Shown one piece after another: positions 24,320-32,401 of a DNA stretch of 33,167 nt. Location of the stretch: NCBI GenBank assembly GCA_022340425.1, contig JAJDNY010000158.1, forward strand, positions 1 through 33,167, in the 5' to 3' direction. Each line of letters begins with the position of its first letter. Within the stretch, counting starts at the first letter, position 1. Made by a program: the position numbers and the translations under genes. The notes below the pieces were generated by a model. That model was not told where the DNA came from, ran no database searches, and was given only the letters and a program-made list of their open reading frames with translations. The stretch is from Desulfobacteraceae bacterium (GTDB taxonomy: Bacteria; Desulfobacterota; Desulfobacteria; Desulfobacterales; JAABRJ01).

Positions 24320-26266
24320 TCAGGGTGCCACGTGGCGGCGCGCCGCCATCCGCTCCTTGACCTTGGGAAACAGATCGATGTCGGTGTGGGGCAGGAAAAG
24401 CGCCGCCACGTAGTGATCCATATAGGAGGTGGTCTCCGACAGCTCGAAGTTGGTCATCATCCGGGTGACTGCCGTCACGTCCCGCCGGATGCGGTTGGTA
24501 AGCGAGCTCATGCGGGCCCCCAGAAGCGAGCTGTTGCCCACGAAGATCACCTTGTCCAGGTCGATTTCGGGTAAGAGCCCGATGGTCATGGCCTTTTCGA
24601 GATCCACGTAGCTGCCGAAGCCGCCGGCCAGAATGATCCGCTCCAGATTTTCGATGCCCAGCCCGACCTCGTCCAGAAGGGTCATGCAGCCGCTGTACAT
24701 GGCGCCCTTTGCGCGGATCAGGTTGTCGATGTCGATTTCGGTGAGCACGACATCACGGCCGATCTGGGTAACGTCGGCACGGGCGAGCACATACTCCCAG
24801 ATGCCGTCGGTTTCGCGCACGCGGTCGGTGGGCAGATCACGGTTGAACTTGCCCAGGTTGTCGATCACGCCGGCCTCGAAGAGCGCGGCGACGATGTTGA
24901 TCAGGCCGGAGCCGCAGATGCCCCGCACCCCGACGTTGCCGACGGTGATGTTCATCGGCTCCAGGGTCAGCGGGTCCAGCGAGAAGTCCTCGATGGCGCC
25001 CTTTTCGGCGCGCATCCCGAATTTGATCCCCCCGCCCTCGAAGGCCGGGCCCGCCGAGCAGGCGGCGCAGGCCATCCAGTCCTTGTTGCCGATGACGATC
25101 TCGGCGTTGGTGCCGATGTCCATGAAAAGCGTCAGTTCCTCGCGCAGGTACATGCCCGAGCCCATCACCCCGGCCACGATATCCCCGCCGACGTAGCTGG
25201 AGATCTGCGGGTAGAAAAGCGCCATGGCGTGGTCGCCGAGGGCCAGCCCCAGGTCCACCGCACGGATCGGGGGGTAGAGGGTGGAGGCCGGCACATACGG
25301 CGAACGCCGCAGGTAGCGCGGGCTGATGCCGCAGAAAAGCTGAGTCATGGTGGTGTTGCCGGCCAGGGTGATGTGGGTGATGTTGTCACGGTCGATGGCG
25401 GCCTTGCGCACGATCCGGTCGATGATCTGGTTGGTGGTTTTCAGAACGGCCGCTTGGAGCTTGTCCATGCCGTTTTTTTCGAAAAAAACGATCCGGCTGA
25501 TGACATCCTCGCCGTAGCTGATCTGGCCGTTGAAGTCCCCGTGCTGGGCCAGCACCTCGCCTGTGTCGAGGTCCAGCAGCTGGCCGAAGATGGTGGTGGT
25601 GCCGATGTCCACCGCCACGGCATAGGAGTGGCCGGTGGTGTCGCCGGCCTGGATGTTGATAATCCGGTTTTTGCCGTCGGGACGCACCGGCCGGGCGATT
25701 GTCGCGGTGACGCGGAAGTTGTCGGCCCGCAGGACATCGGGGATCTTGCGCAGCACCGGCAGGTCCACCTCCAGGCGGTGATCGCCGAAATGGACGTGCA
25801 GAAAGCTGATCAGACGGGTGACGTCCGGCAGGTTGTCCTGGGCGGTGGGCTCGGGCAACTCCAGAAAGCGCTTTTCAACCGGCGGCACAAAGAGCCCCTG
25901 CTCCTTGAGGTCGTTGAAGTTCATCTGCCGGATGCGCGCGGTGCGCCGCTCGGCCACAGTCCGGTTGAGCACGCTGGCGTCGACGGCCGATTCGATCGGA
26001 ATGCGTACGACGGCATCGCTGAGAACCCGGGTCTGACAGGCCAGGCGGACGCCGGCGGCGATGTCCGCTTGGCTGAGCTTCTCGCTGATCCCCCCTTCGA
26101 CCTCGCCGCTTTCGATGACAACGCGGCATTTGCCGCAGACCCCCTCCCCGCCGCAGGAGGCGTTGATATGCACCCCGGCCGCCATCGCGGCCCGGATCAG
26201 CGGCTCCCCCGCGTTCAGGGTGGCCTTGAGGTTGTGGGGCAGGAATGTGACGCTAAAGCTGCTCAT
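24320..26266 (-). CDS. acsV: reductive activator of corrinoid/iron-sulfur protein (RACo, AcsV type)
   Basis: This 648-aa protein restores inactive Co(II) CFeSP to Co(I) at the cost of ATP. The N-terminal plant-type [2Fe-2S] site is Cys38, Cys44, Cys47 and Cys77 (SCGGEGVCGKC, then LACQTR). A linker and a middle region follow, then an ASKHA ATPase fold (DUF4445 family), with VAVDIGTTTIFGQLLD near 215-230, DIGTNAEIV and GGFGSY later. Length fits the family (about 620-650). AGGAG six bases before the ATG at 26266 sets the start; the frame stays open 25 codons upstream without a site. It lies 81 nt after the CoA-transferase-GNAT gene in the same direction and before the ACS operon, which has its own promoter. 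Close relatives reactivate methyltransferase corrinoid proteins, but the neighbours favour CFeSP. Confidence 0.88.
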   Translation of the reverse strand: MSSFSVTFLPHNLKATLNAGEPLIRAAMAAGVHINASCGGEGVCGKCRVVIESGEVEGGISEKLSQADIAAGVRLACQTRVLSDAVVRIPIESAVDASVLNRTVAERRTARIRQMNFNDLKEQGLFVPPVEKRFLELPEPTAQDNLPDVTRLISFLHVHFGDHRLEVDLPVLRKIPDVLRADNFRVTATIARPVRPDGKNRIINIQAGDTTGHSYAVAVDIGTTTIFGQLLDLDTGEVLAQHGDFNGQISYGEDVISRIVFFEKNGMDKLQAAVLKTTNQIIDRIVRKAAIDRDNITHITLAGNTTMTQLFCGISPRYLRRSPYVPASTLYPPIRAVDLGLALGDHAMALFYPQISSYVGGDIVAGVMGSGMYLREELTLFMDIGTNAEIVIGNKDWMACAACSAGPAFEGGGIKFGMRAEKGAIEDFSLDPLTLEPMNITVGNVGVRGICGSGLINIVAALFEAGVIDNLGKFNRDLPTDRVRETDGIWEYVLARADVTQIGRDVVLTEIDIDNLIRAKGAMYSGCMTLLDEVGLGIENLERIILAGGFGSYVDLEKAMTIGLLPEIDLDKVIFVGNSSLLGARMSSLTNRIRRDVTAVTRMMTNFELSETTSYMDHYVAALFLPHTDIDLFPKVKERMAARRHVAP

Positions 26267-26347
26267 TTCAGCTCCTAAGGTGTTTGAGAAAGATGGTGAA
26301 GGAACGGCGGCCCCGGAGGGTGCGCGGGTGGCCGTCGGCATTCGCCT

Positions 26348-28243
26348 TCAGCCGCCGGCCTTGCCCGCGCTGAGCGGGGCGTCGAACCTGCAGCTGAGGG
26401 CCAGCATGTCGCCGTCGAAAACCGTTTTGACCTTGTAGGGCAGATAGCTGAACAGCCGGATCATCCCCTGGTTCTGAGGTGAGGTGTAGGCCACCAGCCC
26501 GGAGATGCCGTTTTCGCGCGCCGCCTCTGCCAGCTTGCGGATCAGAACCCGCCCCAGCCCCTTGCCCTGGTACTCGCGGCTGACCGAAAAGGCCACCTCG
26601 GCCAGGTTGGCGGCCGGGTCCAGCAGGTACTCCCCCACGGCGACGACCTTGCCGAAGCCAAATTCCCCCACCAGGGCCAGGATGGTCAGGTCGTTGACGT
26701 AGTCGATGGCGTACATTGTCTCCACGTCGCCCCGCAGGAAGCTGGTTTTCTCATGAAAGAAGCGCGAGATGATATCGGCCTTGTCGAGATTGTAGAAATG
26801 CTCCTGGATCCGGCGCTCGTCCACCGGTTTGGACGGCCGGATGGTGATCTCTTCGCCGTCGACCTCGATGATTTCCTCCAGCTTGACGGGGTAAACGCCG
26901 TGGACCGACTCCTTCAGGGTGCGCTCGGCCCCCAGCAGCCCCATCTCTTTGGCCCGGCTGAGAAGCTCCTCGCGAAAATCGGGATGCGCGATGCTGATCA
27001 TTGCCATGGCACGCTCCTGCAAGCTCTTGCCGAAGAGGTTGACCGCCCCGTATTCGGTCACCACGTAATGCACGTCGCCGCGCGGAACCACCACCGCGGT
27101 GTCGCCCAGGATCGGCACGATCCGGCTTTTGGTCCCCTGCTCGGCGGTGGCGGGCAGCATCAGGATGGCCTTGCCGCCTTCGGACTGCGCCGCCCCGCGC
27201 ATGAAGTCCACCATTCCGGTGACCCCCGAAAAGTGGTTGTGGGGCAAGGCGTCGGCGGCCACCTGGCCGGTGAGGTCCATGGCCATGGCGACATTCATGG
27301 AAACCATTTTGTTGTGCCGGGAAATGATGCTGGGGTCGTTGACGTAGTCGGAGGGATAGAACTCGATGGAGGGGTTGTCATCCAGAAATTCATACAGGTT
27401 CTGGGTGCCGATGGCGCTGCTGGCCACCAGCTTGCCCTCGTTGAAGCCCTTCTTGCGGTTGGTGACGACCCCTTCGGAGACCAGCCGCATCAGCCCGTCG
27501 GTGATGTACTGGGTATGGACCCCCAGATCGTTTTTGTTCGAAAGAGCCAGCAGGGTGGCCTGGGGGGTGGCCCCCAGGCTGATTTCAATGGTGGAGCCGT
27601 CCTCGATCAGGCGGGCGATCAGCCGCCCGATGGTGTTGGCCGATTCCATGTCGGGCATGCGCCCGACGGTCAGAACGTCCTCTTCGTGCTCCACGATGAC
27701 GTCGACGTCGTTGACGTGAATGAAGCTGCGCCCCAGGATGCGGGGCATGCGGCTGTTGACCTGGGCGATCACCAGATCGGCCGAGAGGGCCGCGGCCAGG
27801 GTGATGTCCACCGAAACCCCCAGACTCATCCAGCCGAAATCGTCCGGTGCGCTGACCTGGATCAGCGCCACGTGGATGGGCAGCCGGCGGCTCTTGAAGA
27901 GCCGCGGGACCGCCGAGAGGTTGATGGGCGTAATGAAGCGCTTGTTCTGGGCGATATGCTTGGGGCTGCCTGAGCCCAGGTAAAAGGATCGGATATTGAG
28001 GTTCTGGCACTGGGTCTTGTCGGCGATCAAGGTCAGCGGGGTGGTCTCCAGCGTCAGCAGCCGAATGATTTCCAGATCGGTCAGGCGGCTGGAAACAGCC
28101 GAAAGCGCCCGCACCAGGCACTGCGGCTCGCCGCAGGAGGACCCGATAAAAACCCGTCTGCCGGGTCGGATCAGGCTGATCGCCTCGGTTGCCGAGCGCT
28201 TTTTCTCGACGTAACTGTCCGCCCAATAACCTGAAGTCGCCAT
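26348..28243 (-). CDS. acetyl-CoA hydrolase/transferase family protein fused to a GNAT domain
   Basis: This 631-aa protein joins two enzymes. Residues 1 to about 440 form a class I CoA-transferase of the 4-hydroxybutyrate/acetyl-CoA hydrolase type, with SSAIGTQNLYEFLDDNP (about 265-281), LPHNHFSGVTGMVDFMRGA and the TEYGAVNLFG segment (Glu397). Residues from about 470 form a GNAT acyltransferase, with the acetyl-CoA loop in REYQGKGLGRVLIRKL. The CoA-transferase part should exchange CoA between acyl-CoA and a carboxylate, but Gln245 stands in VHTQYITDG where characterised enzymes carry a catalytic Glu. The GNAT part may acetylate a protein lysine. GGGAG precedes the ATG. It heads the unit with RACo and is divergent from the TRAP transporter genes, so acyl-CoA activation of an imported carboxylate is a reasonable guess. 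Confidence 0.88.
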   Translation of the reverse strand: MATSGYWADSYVEKKRSATEAISLIRPGRRVFIGSSCGEPQCLVRALSAVSSRLTDLEIIRLLTLETTPLTLIADKTQCQNLNIRSFYLGSGSPKHIAQNKRFITPINLSAVPRLFKSRRLPIHVALIQVSAPDDFGWMSLGVSVDITLAAALSADLVIAQVNSRMPRILGRSFIHVNDVDVIVEHEEDVLTVGRMPDMESANTIGRLIARLIEDGSTIEISLGATPQATLLALSNKNDLGVHTQYITDGLMRLVSEGVVTNRKKGFNEGKLVASSAIGTQNLYEFLDDNPSIEFYPSDYVNDPSIISRHNKMVSMNVAMAMDLTGQVAADALPHNHFSGVTGMVDFMRGAAQSEGGKAILMLPATAEQGTKSRIVPILGDTAVVVPRGDVHYVVTEYGAVNLFGKSLQERAMAMISIAHPDFREELLSRAKEMGLLGAERTLKESVHGVYPVKLEEIIEVDGEEITIRPSKPVDERRIQEHFYNLDKADIISRFFHEKTSFLRGDVETMYAIDYVNDLTILALVGEFGFGKVVAVGEYLLDPAANLAEVAFSVSREYQGKGLGRVLIRKLAEAARENGISGLVAYTSPQNQGMIRLFSYLPYKVKTVFDGDMLALSCRFDAPLSAGKAGG

Positions 28244-28639
28244 TTCACTCCCTTGTGATGAAGGTGGTTCCGATTCTTGCAGCTCGCCGGCCGCCTGTGC
28301 GGCCCGGCCGGGGCCCCCGGGGCGCCCGCGGCCGCGGGCGCCTGCAACAGCCCGGCAGCAGCTTTATCAAGTTTCCCTTCGGCAAACAAGCCCTTTCGGC
28401 CAAAATTCCGCAAGTTAGCGACAGCGGCGCACCGCTCTGGCAAGGCGTGCGGTGCCCGTCGGCAGCCGCACCGGCCGGAAAAAGGGCTAAACCCTAAATG
28501 CAGTTCAATTGTTATTGTCAACTTCAACAGTTGACAATTCATCATGAGAAATTTAAAGAACGACAAATGAAATTTTCGCCCCGGTGAGTCAAACGTCGAC
28601 CGGCCCCACTGGGGTAGCGCTAACCCAAGGATGGTCCCA
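28244..28639. other. 396-bp divergent intergenic region
   Basis: No gene is supported here. The half near the CoA-transferase gene is very GC-rich and holds a perfect 22-bp palindrome of only G and C at 28321-28342 (core CCCGCGGCCGCGGG). The other half (28490-28570) is AT-rich and carries the operator-like repeat and promoter candidates. Confidence 0.5.
28514..28538. promoter_or_regulatory. operator-like inverted repeat overlapping divergent -35 boxes
   Basis: ATTGTCAAC (28514-28522) and GTTGACAAT (28530-28538) form a perfect 9-bp inverted repeat with a 7-base spacer. Each arm contains TTGACA, one per strand: 28531-28536 on plus, with TAAAGA 17 bases on, and 28516-28521 on minus, with TTTAGG 17 bases on. 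The -10 boxes are weak. The site lies about 100 bp before dctQ and 270 bp before the CoA-transferase gene, in an AT-rich patch. A dimeric regulator bound here could control both units. Confidence 0.55.
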
Positions 28640-29173
28640 ATGGAATCGCTCAAACGGCTCTGCAACTGGATCGACACTCTCAACAGCTGGATCGGCCGCG
28701 GCGTTTCGTGGGTTACGGGGCTGGTGGTGGCGGTGGTTTTTATCGACGTGGTGATGCGCTACACCATTCAAATGAGCTTCGTTTTCACCCAGGAGCTGGA
28801 ATGGCACCTCTTTGCCTTCATCTTTCTGATGGGCGCCGGCTACACCCTCCTCCAGGACGGGCATGTGCGGGTGGACATCATCTACCAGCAGCTGGGACCG
28901 CGCGCCCGGGCCTGGATCAACCTGATCGGGGTCATTTTTTTTCTCCTGCCGGGCTGCTACCTGATTTTTTCCACCTCCCTGAAATTCGTCTACAACTCCT
29001 GGAGCATCCTCGAAGGCTCCCCCGATCCCGGCGGCATCCCCTACCGCTTCATCATCAAGGCTGCCATCCCGGCCGGCTTTCTGCTGGTGGCCTTGCAGGG
29101 GGTTTCACTGGGCATCAAAAGCTGGTTCACCATCCGCGGCCTTGACCAGCCGCAAGAGCGGGAGGGGCGCTGA
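28640..29173 (+). CDS. dctQ: TRAP transporter small permease (DctQ family)
   Basis: This 177-aa membrane protein is the small subunit of a tripartite ATP-independent periplasmic transporter, which uses ion gradients to import carboxylates caught by a binding protein. It has four predicted membrane helices, at about 22-43, 50-75, 92-115 and 135-158, and the family words EWHLFAFIFLMGAGYTL and HVRVDI. I chose the ATG at 28640 because AAGG at 28627-28630 is well placed for it; an ATG at 28631 directly abuts that site and is unlikely. Its stop overlaps the dctM start by one base (TGATG), so the two are translationally coupled. Confidence 0.92.
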   Translation: MESLKRLCNWIDTLNSWIGRGVSWVTGLVVAVVFIDVVMRYTIQMSFVFTQELEWHLFAFIFLMGAGYTLLQDGHVRVDIIYQQLGPRARAWINLIGVIFFLLPGCYLIFSTSLKFVYNSWSILEGSPDPGGIPYRFIIKAAIPAGFLLVALQGVSLGIKSWFTIRGLDQPQEREGR

Positions 29174-30498
29174 TGGAATACCTGCCCGCCTGGATGTTTC
29201 TCGCCCTGACGATTCTCCTGATGGCCGGCTTCCCGGTCACCTTCACCCTGCTCGGCACCGCCCTTTTTTTCGGCCTGATCGGTTTCGGCTGGTCCTTTTT
29301 CAACCTGCTGCCGCTGCGGATCTGGGGCGTCATGACCAACGTCACCCTGCTGGCGGTGCCGCTTTTCGTTTTCATGGGGGTCATGCTGGAGCGCTCGGGG
29401 CTGGCCGAGGAGTTGCTGGACACCATGGGGCTGGTGTTCGGACGAATCCGCGGCGGGCTGGCAATATCGGTGATCGTGGTGGGCGCCCTGCTGGGCGCCT
29501 CAACCGGCATCGTGGGCGCCACCGTGGTCACCATGGGCCTGCTGGCGGTCCCAACCATGCTGAAACGCGGCTACCACAAGGAGCTCGCCACGGGCACCGT
29601 GTCGGCATCCGGCACCCTGGGGCAAATCATTCCCCCCAGCATCGTGCTGGTGCTGATCGGCGACATCGTCGGCGTGCCGGTCGGGGACCTGTTCATGGGT
29701 GCGGTGCTGCCCGGAATGGTCCTGGTGGGGTTGTACATCCTCTACGTCGTGCTGGCGGTCTGGATCCGGCCCGCCTGGGCGCCGAAAATTTCCAAGGCCG
29801 AAATGGCCGCTCTGACCCCGGCTGTGATGCTGCGCAAGGTCACCCGCGCCCTTTTTCCGCCGCTTTTTCTAATGGTGGCGGTCCTGGGGTCGATCTTTGC
29901 CGGGGTGGCCTCCCCCACCGAGGCGGCCGCGGTGGGTGCGGTGGGGGCCACCGCCCTGACTGTCGCCAACCGCAAGTTCAATCTCGCCATGCTCCAGGAG
30001 GTGATGGACGCCACCCTCAAGCTGACCTGCATGGTGTTTATCATCCTGGTGGGCGCGGCCGCTTTCGGCCTGGTGTTCCGCGGCATGGGCGGCGATCATC
30101 TGGTGCGCGGTTTCCTGGGGGGCATCGCCGAGAATCACGGCAAGTGGTTCGTCCTGGCCTTCGTCATGGGCCTGATCTTCGTGATCGGTTTTTTCCTGGA
30201 TTTTATCGAAATCACCTTTATCCACGTGCCGGTTCTGGCCCCCATCATGATCGAGTTCGGCTTCGACCCGATCTGGTTCTGCATCCTGATCGCCGTCAAC
30301 CTGCAGACCTCCTTCATGACGCCGCCGTTTGGCTTCTCCCTGTTCTATCTCAAGGCGGTCACCCCGCCGGAAATCTCAACCGGCAATATCTACCGGGGCA
30401 TCATCCCGTTTGTCTTCTTTCAGCTGATAGGCCTGTTGATCGTGGTGTTTTTCCCGGATCTGGTGACGTGGCTGCCCAAGGTGGTCTTTGGCCTTTGA
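29173..30498 (+). CDS. dctM: TRAP transporter large permease (DctM family)
   Basis: This 441-aa protein is the ion-coupled translocation subunit, with about 12 hydrophobic helices along its length. Family words are GFPVTFTLLGTALFFGL near the start, GALLGASTGIVGATVVTMGLLAVPTML at about 115-140, SGTLGQIIPPSIVLVLIG, and near the end NLQTSFMTPPFGFSLFYLK. Length is typical (about 425-450). GGAGGGG just inside the end of dctQ is its ribosome site. A 12-bp palindrome GGGGCCGGCCCC (30514-30525) lies 16 nt after the stop, before a 198-bp AT-rich spacer leading to the binding-protein gene, which may set different expression for the two. Confidence 0.95.
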   Translation: MEYLPAWMFLALTILLMAGFPVTFTLLGTALFFGLIGFGWSFFNLLPLRIWGVMTNVTLLAVPLFVFMGVMLERSGLAEELLDTMGLVFGRIRGGLAISVIVVGALLGASTGIVGATVVTMGLLAVPTMLKRGYHKELATGTVSASGTLGQIIPPSIVLVLIGDIVGVPVGDLFMGAVLPGMVLVGLYILYVVLAVWIRPAWAPKISKAEMAALTPAVMLRKVTRALFPPLFLMVAVLGSIFAGVASPTEAAAVGAVGATALTVANRKFNLAMLQEVMDATLKLTCMVFIILVGAAAFGLVFRGMGGDHLVRGFLGGIAENHGKWFVLAFVMGLIFVIGFFLDFIEITFIHVPVLAPIMIEFGFDPIWFCILIAVNLQTSFMTPPFGFSLFYLKAVTPPEISTGNIYRGIIPFVFFQLIGLLIVVFFPDLVTWLPKVVFGL

Positions 30499-30696
30499 CA
30501 CTCGGAAAGGATCGGGGCCGGCCCCAACGGTAAGAAGCAGACATTCTCCATTTTTTGAATTTTATTCATTTTAAGAATTCTCTTTTAATTTCTCTTGATT
30601 TTATACCCATTCTCATTTAGCTTCCGGTTTTATGGACAAATGGGTTGGCGCACGTGAATTGGGGTTAACCGCAGACACGAAAGGGGAACGAGCCGG

Positions 30697-31800
30697 ATGA
30701 AAAGACGCGAATTTTTGAAGAAGTCAGGTGCCGCGGCCGCCGCCGTCGCCGCCAGCAGCGTGGCGGCACCGATCGTAATGGCCGCGGAGAAAACCTACAA
30801 CTGGAAGATGGTCACCACCTGGCCCCCCAACTTGCCGGTTCTGCAGACCGGGGCGGAAAGATTTGCCAAACGGGTGACGGAGATTTCCCAGGGCCGTATC
30901 AAAATAGAGGTTTTTGCGGCCGGTGAGCTGGTCCCGGCGCTGGGTGTATTCGACGCCGTTTCCGCCGGCACCGTCGAGGTGGGCAGCGGGGCCTCCTACT
31001 ACTGGGCCGGCAAAACGCCTGCCGCCCAGTGGTTCTCGTCGGTGCCCTTCGGCCTCAACCCCCAGGGGAACAACACCTGGTTCTACAGCGCCGGCGGGCT
31101 CCAGTTGTGGGAGGAGACCTATGCGCCGTTCAACGTCATCCCCCGCCCCCAGGGCAATACCGGCGTTCAGATGGGCGGCTGGTTCCGCAGAAAGATGAAC
31201 ACCATCGAGGACTTCAAGGGTCTCAAGATGCGCATCCCCGGGCTGGGCGGCAAGGTCGTGGCCAAGGCCGGCACCACCGTCGTGCTGCTGCCGGGAGGCG
31301 AGATTTTCACCTCGCTGGAGCGCGGCGTCATCGACGCCACCGAGTGGGTCGGCCCCCTGCTGGACCTGCGCGCCGGGTTCTACAAGGCCGCCCCGTACTA
31401 CTATTACCCCGGCTGGCACGAGCCCGGCACGACCCTCGAGGTGATTTTCAACAAGCAGGCCTACGAGTCCCTGCCCAAAGACCTCCAGGCATTGCTGGAC
31501 GCGGTGGCCATGGAAACCAACCTCTGGAGCCTCTGCGAAGCCGAGGCCGGAAACGGCGCCGCCCTTGAAACCCTGATCCGCGACCACAAGGTCAACCTCC
31601 TGAGCTTTCCCGAGCCGTTGATGAACGACCTTCGCAAAATCGCCAAGGAGGTCCTGGAAGAGGAAGCCGACAAGGACGCCCAGTCTCGCAAGGTGCACGA
31701 GGCCTTCAAAAAATTCCAGGCCCAAATCGGCGTCTGGGGTTCGGTCTCCGAGTACGCCTACTACAACGTCATCGCCGACAAGTTCAGCACCTCCGCCTGA
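30697..31800 (+). CDS. TRAP transporter substrate-binding protein, 2-oxo acid/lactate type, Tat signal
   Basis: This 367-aa periplasmic DctP-family protein delivers the substrate to DctQM. The N-terminus has a twin-arginine signal (KRREFLKK at 2-9, Ala-rich core, likely cut near residue 29), so it is exported folded, perhaps with a metal. The mature part has the segments MGGWFRRKMNTIEDFKG and MRIPGLGG, and from residue 216 EWVGPLLDLRAGFYKAAPYYY followed by GWHEPGTTLEV. These words are typical of the subgroup containing TakP (2-oxo acids) and the calcium-lactate binder of Thermus, so a small monocarboxylate such as pyruvate or lactate is the likeliest ligand. A purine-rich GAAAGGGGAACGAG precedes the ATG. 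The gene ends at a strong terminator. Confidence 0.92.
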   Translation: MKRREFLKKSGAAAAAVAASSVAAPIVMAAEKTYNWKMVTTWPPNLPVLQTGAERFAKRVTEISQGRIKIEVFAAGELVPALGVFDAVSAGTVEVGSGASYYWAGKTPAAQWFSSVPFGLNPQGNNTWFYSAGGLQLWEETYAPFNVIPRPQGNTGVQMGGWFRRKMNTIEDFKGLKMRIPGLGGKVVAKAGTTVVLLPGGEIFTSLERGVIDATEWVGPLLDLRAGFYKAAPYYYYPGWHEPGTTLEVIFNKQAYESLPKDLQALLDAVAMETNLWSLCEAEAGNGAALETLIRDHKVNLLSFPEPLMNDLRKIAKEVLEEEADKDAQSRKVHEAFKKFQAQIGVWGSVSEYAYYNVIADKFSTSA

Positions 31801-31842
31801 TGGGCGCCGAGCCGGCACCACAAACCGTTTAAATCCGACTTA

Positions 31843-31876
31843 CGCCCCCGCCCTCCCCGGCGGGGGCGCCTCTTTT
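31843..31876 (+). terminator. intrinsic terminator after the TRAP binding-protein gene
   Basis: A perfect 10-bp stem CGCCCCCGCC (31843-31852) / GGCGGGGGCG (31859-31868) closes a 6-base loop and is followed by CCTCTTTT. It lies 42 nt after the stop codon. Confidence 0.8.
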
Positions 31877-32103
31877 GGGGGGCCGCAGGTCCCGCGGCCG
31901 CGCAGGCGTTGCCGGCAGCCGGCGGTCTTTTTCACCCTGAAAACCGATCCCGCCCCCGCCTCCCAAAGGCTGCCCCCAGCCCGCCTGCTACCCCGCCTCT
32001 CCTCTCCGGTTTCCCGTTAAGCTGGCGTGCGCTGCGGCCGATATGAAACGCATCGGCCGACATGACAACCGTCAGACCGCCCCGGCCGGGGGGAAAACTG
32101 GCA

Positions 32104-32157
32104 AAGCCCCAAAGCGCAGGCTTTGACCAGCCGTTTTGGGGCTTCACCCTTTTTTGG
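32104..32157 (+). terminator. terminator-like hairpin in the gene-free stretch
   Basis: A perfect 10-bp stem AAGCCCCAAA (32104-32113) / TTTGGGGCTT (32135-32144) encloses 21 nt and is followed by CACCCTTTTTT. Since the dctP transcript should already have ended at 31876, it implies another plus-strand transcript or a mobile repeat. Confidence 0.55.
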
Positions 32158-32244
32158 GCCGCCTGCTTCCGTTAGAGGTCGTCCCGCGGCGCCCGGCCAT
32201 TTGCTGCGGCCTGAGAAAAGCGTTTGCTCAGGTATATTATTTTT

Positions 32245-32273
32245 TTGACAACCCGCCCCATTTTACTTAGTTT
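32245..32273 (+). promoter_or_regulatory. candidate sigma-70 promoter for the small HTH protein gene
   Basis: A consensus TTGACA (32245-32250), a 17-base spacer and TAGTTT (32268-32273) lie behind an AT-rich stretch that could act as an UP element. The leader to the ATG would be about 120 nt. Confidence 0.45.
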
Positions 32274-32401
32274 TTGAAAGTTTGTTACACAATTTTGATT
32301 CCCGAGGTCAATTCGTACCGTGCTACCGTCAGCCCACGCGTCTTTCTTGCCCCGGATGCTGGCAAGCGGGTTGAACCGGGGTTTAGGGTTTAAAGGAGAC
32401 C

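Larger units (their letters stand above)
31877..32401. other. 525-bp stretch without a credible gene
   Basis: The first 230 bp are GC-rich and full of foldable sequence: CGGCCGAT (32035-32042) / ATCGGCCG (32052-32059) around a 9-base loop, smaller GGCCGC and GCCGGC repeats at 31881-31922, and the terminator-like hairpin at 32104-32157. The last 240 bp are AT-richer and hold the promoter at 32245-32273. A 71-codon minus-strand frame with a GTG start (31932-32147) is not convincing. An untranslated RNA between the two terminators is possible. Confidence 0.4.

Noticed and set aside
30540-30696. Promoter in the AT-rich spacer before the TRAP binding-protein gene.
   Set aside because: TTGATT and TAGCTT-type boxes are too weak to call; a sigma-54 match at about 30640 fails the GC spacing.
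31932-32147. Minus-strand frame of 71 codons with a GTG start in the gene-free stretch.
   Set aside because: It starts inside a terminator-like hairpin, lacks a clear ribosome site and matches nothing known; kept only as a weak possibility.
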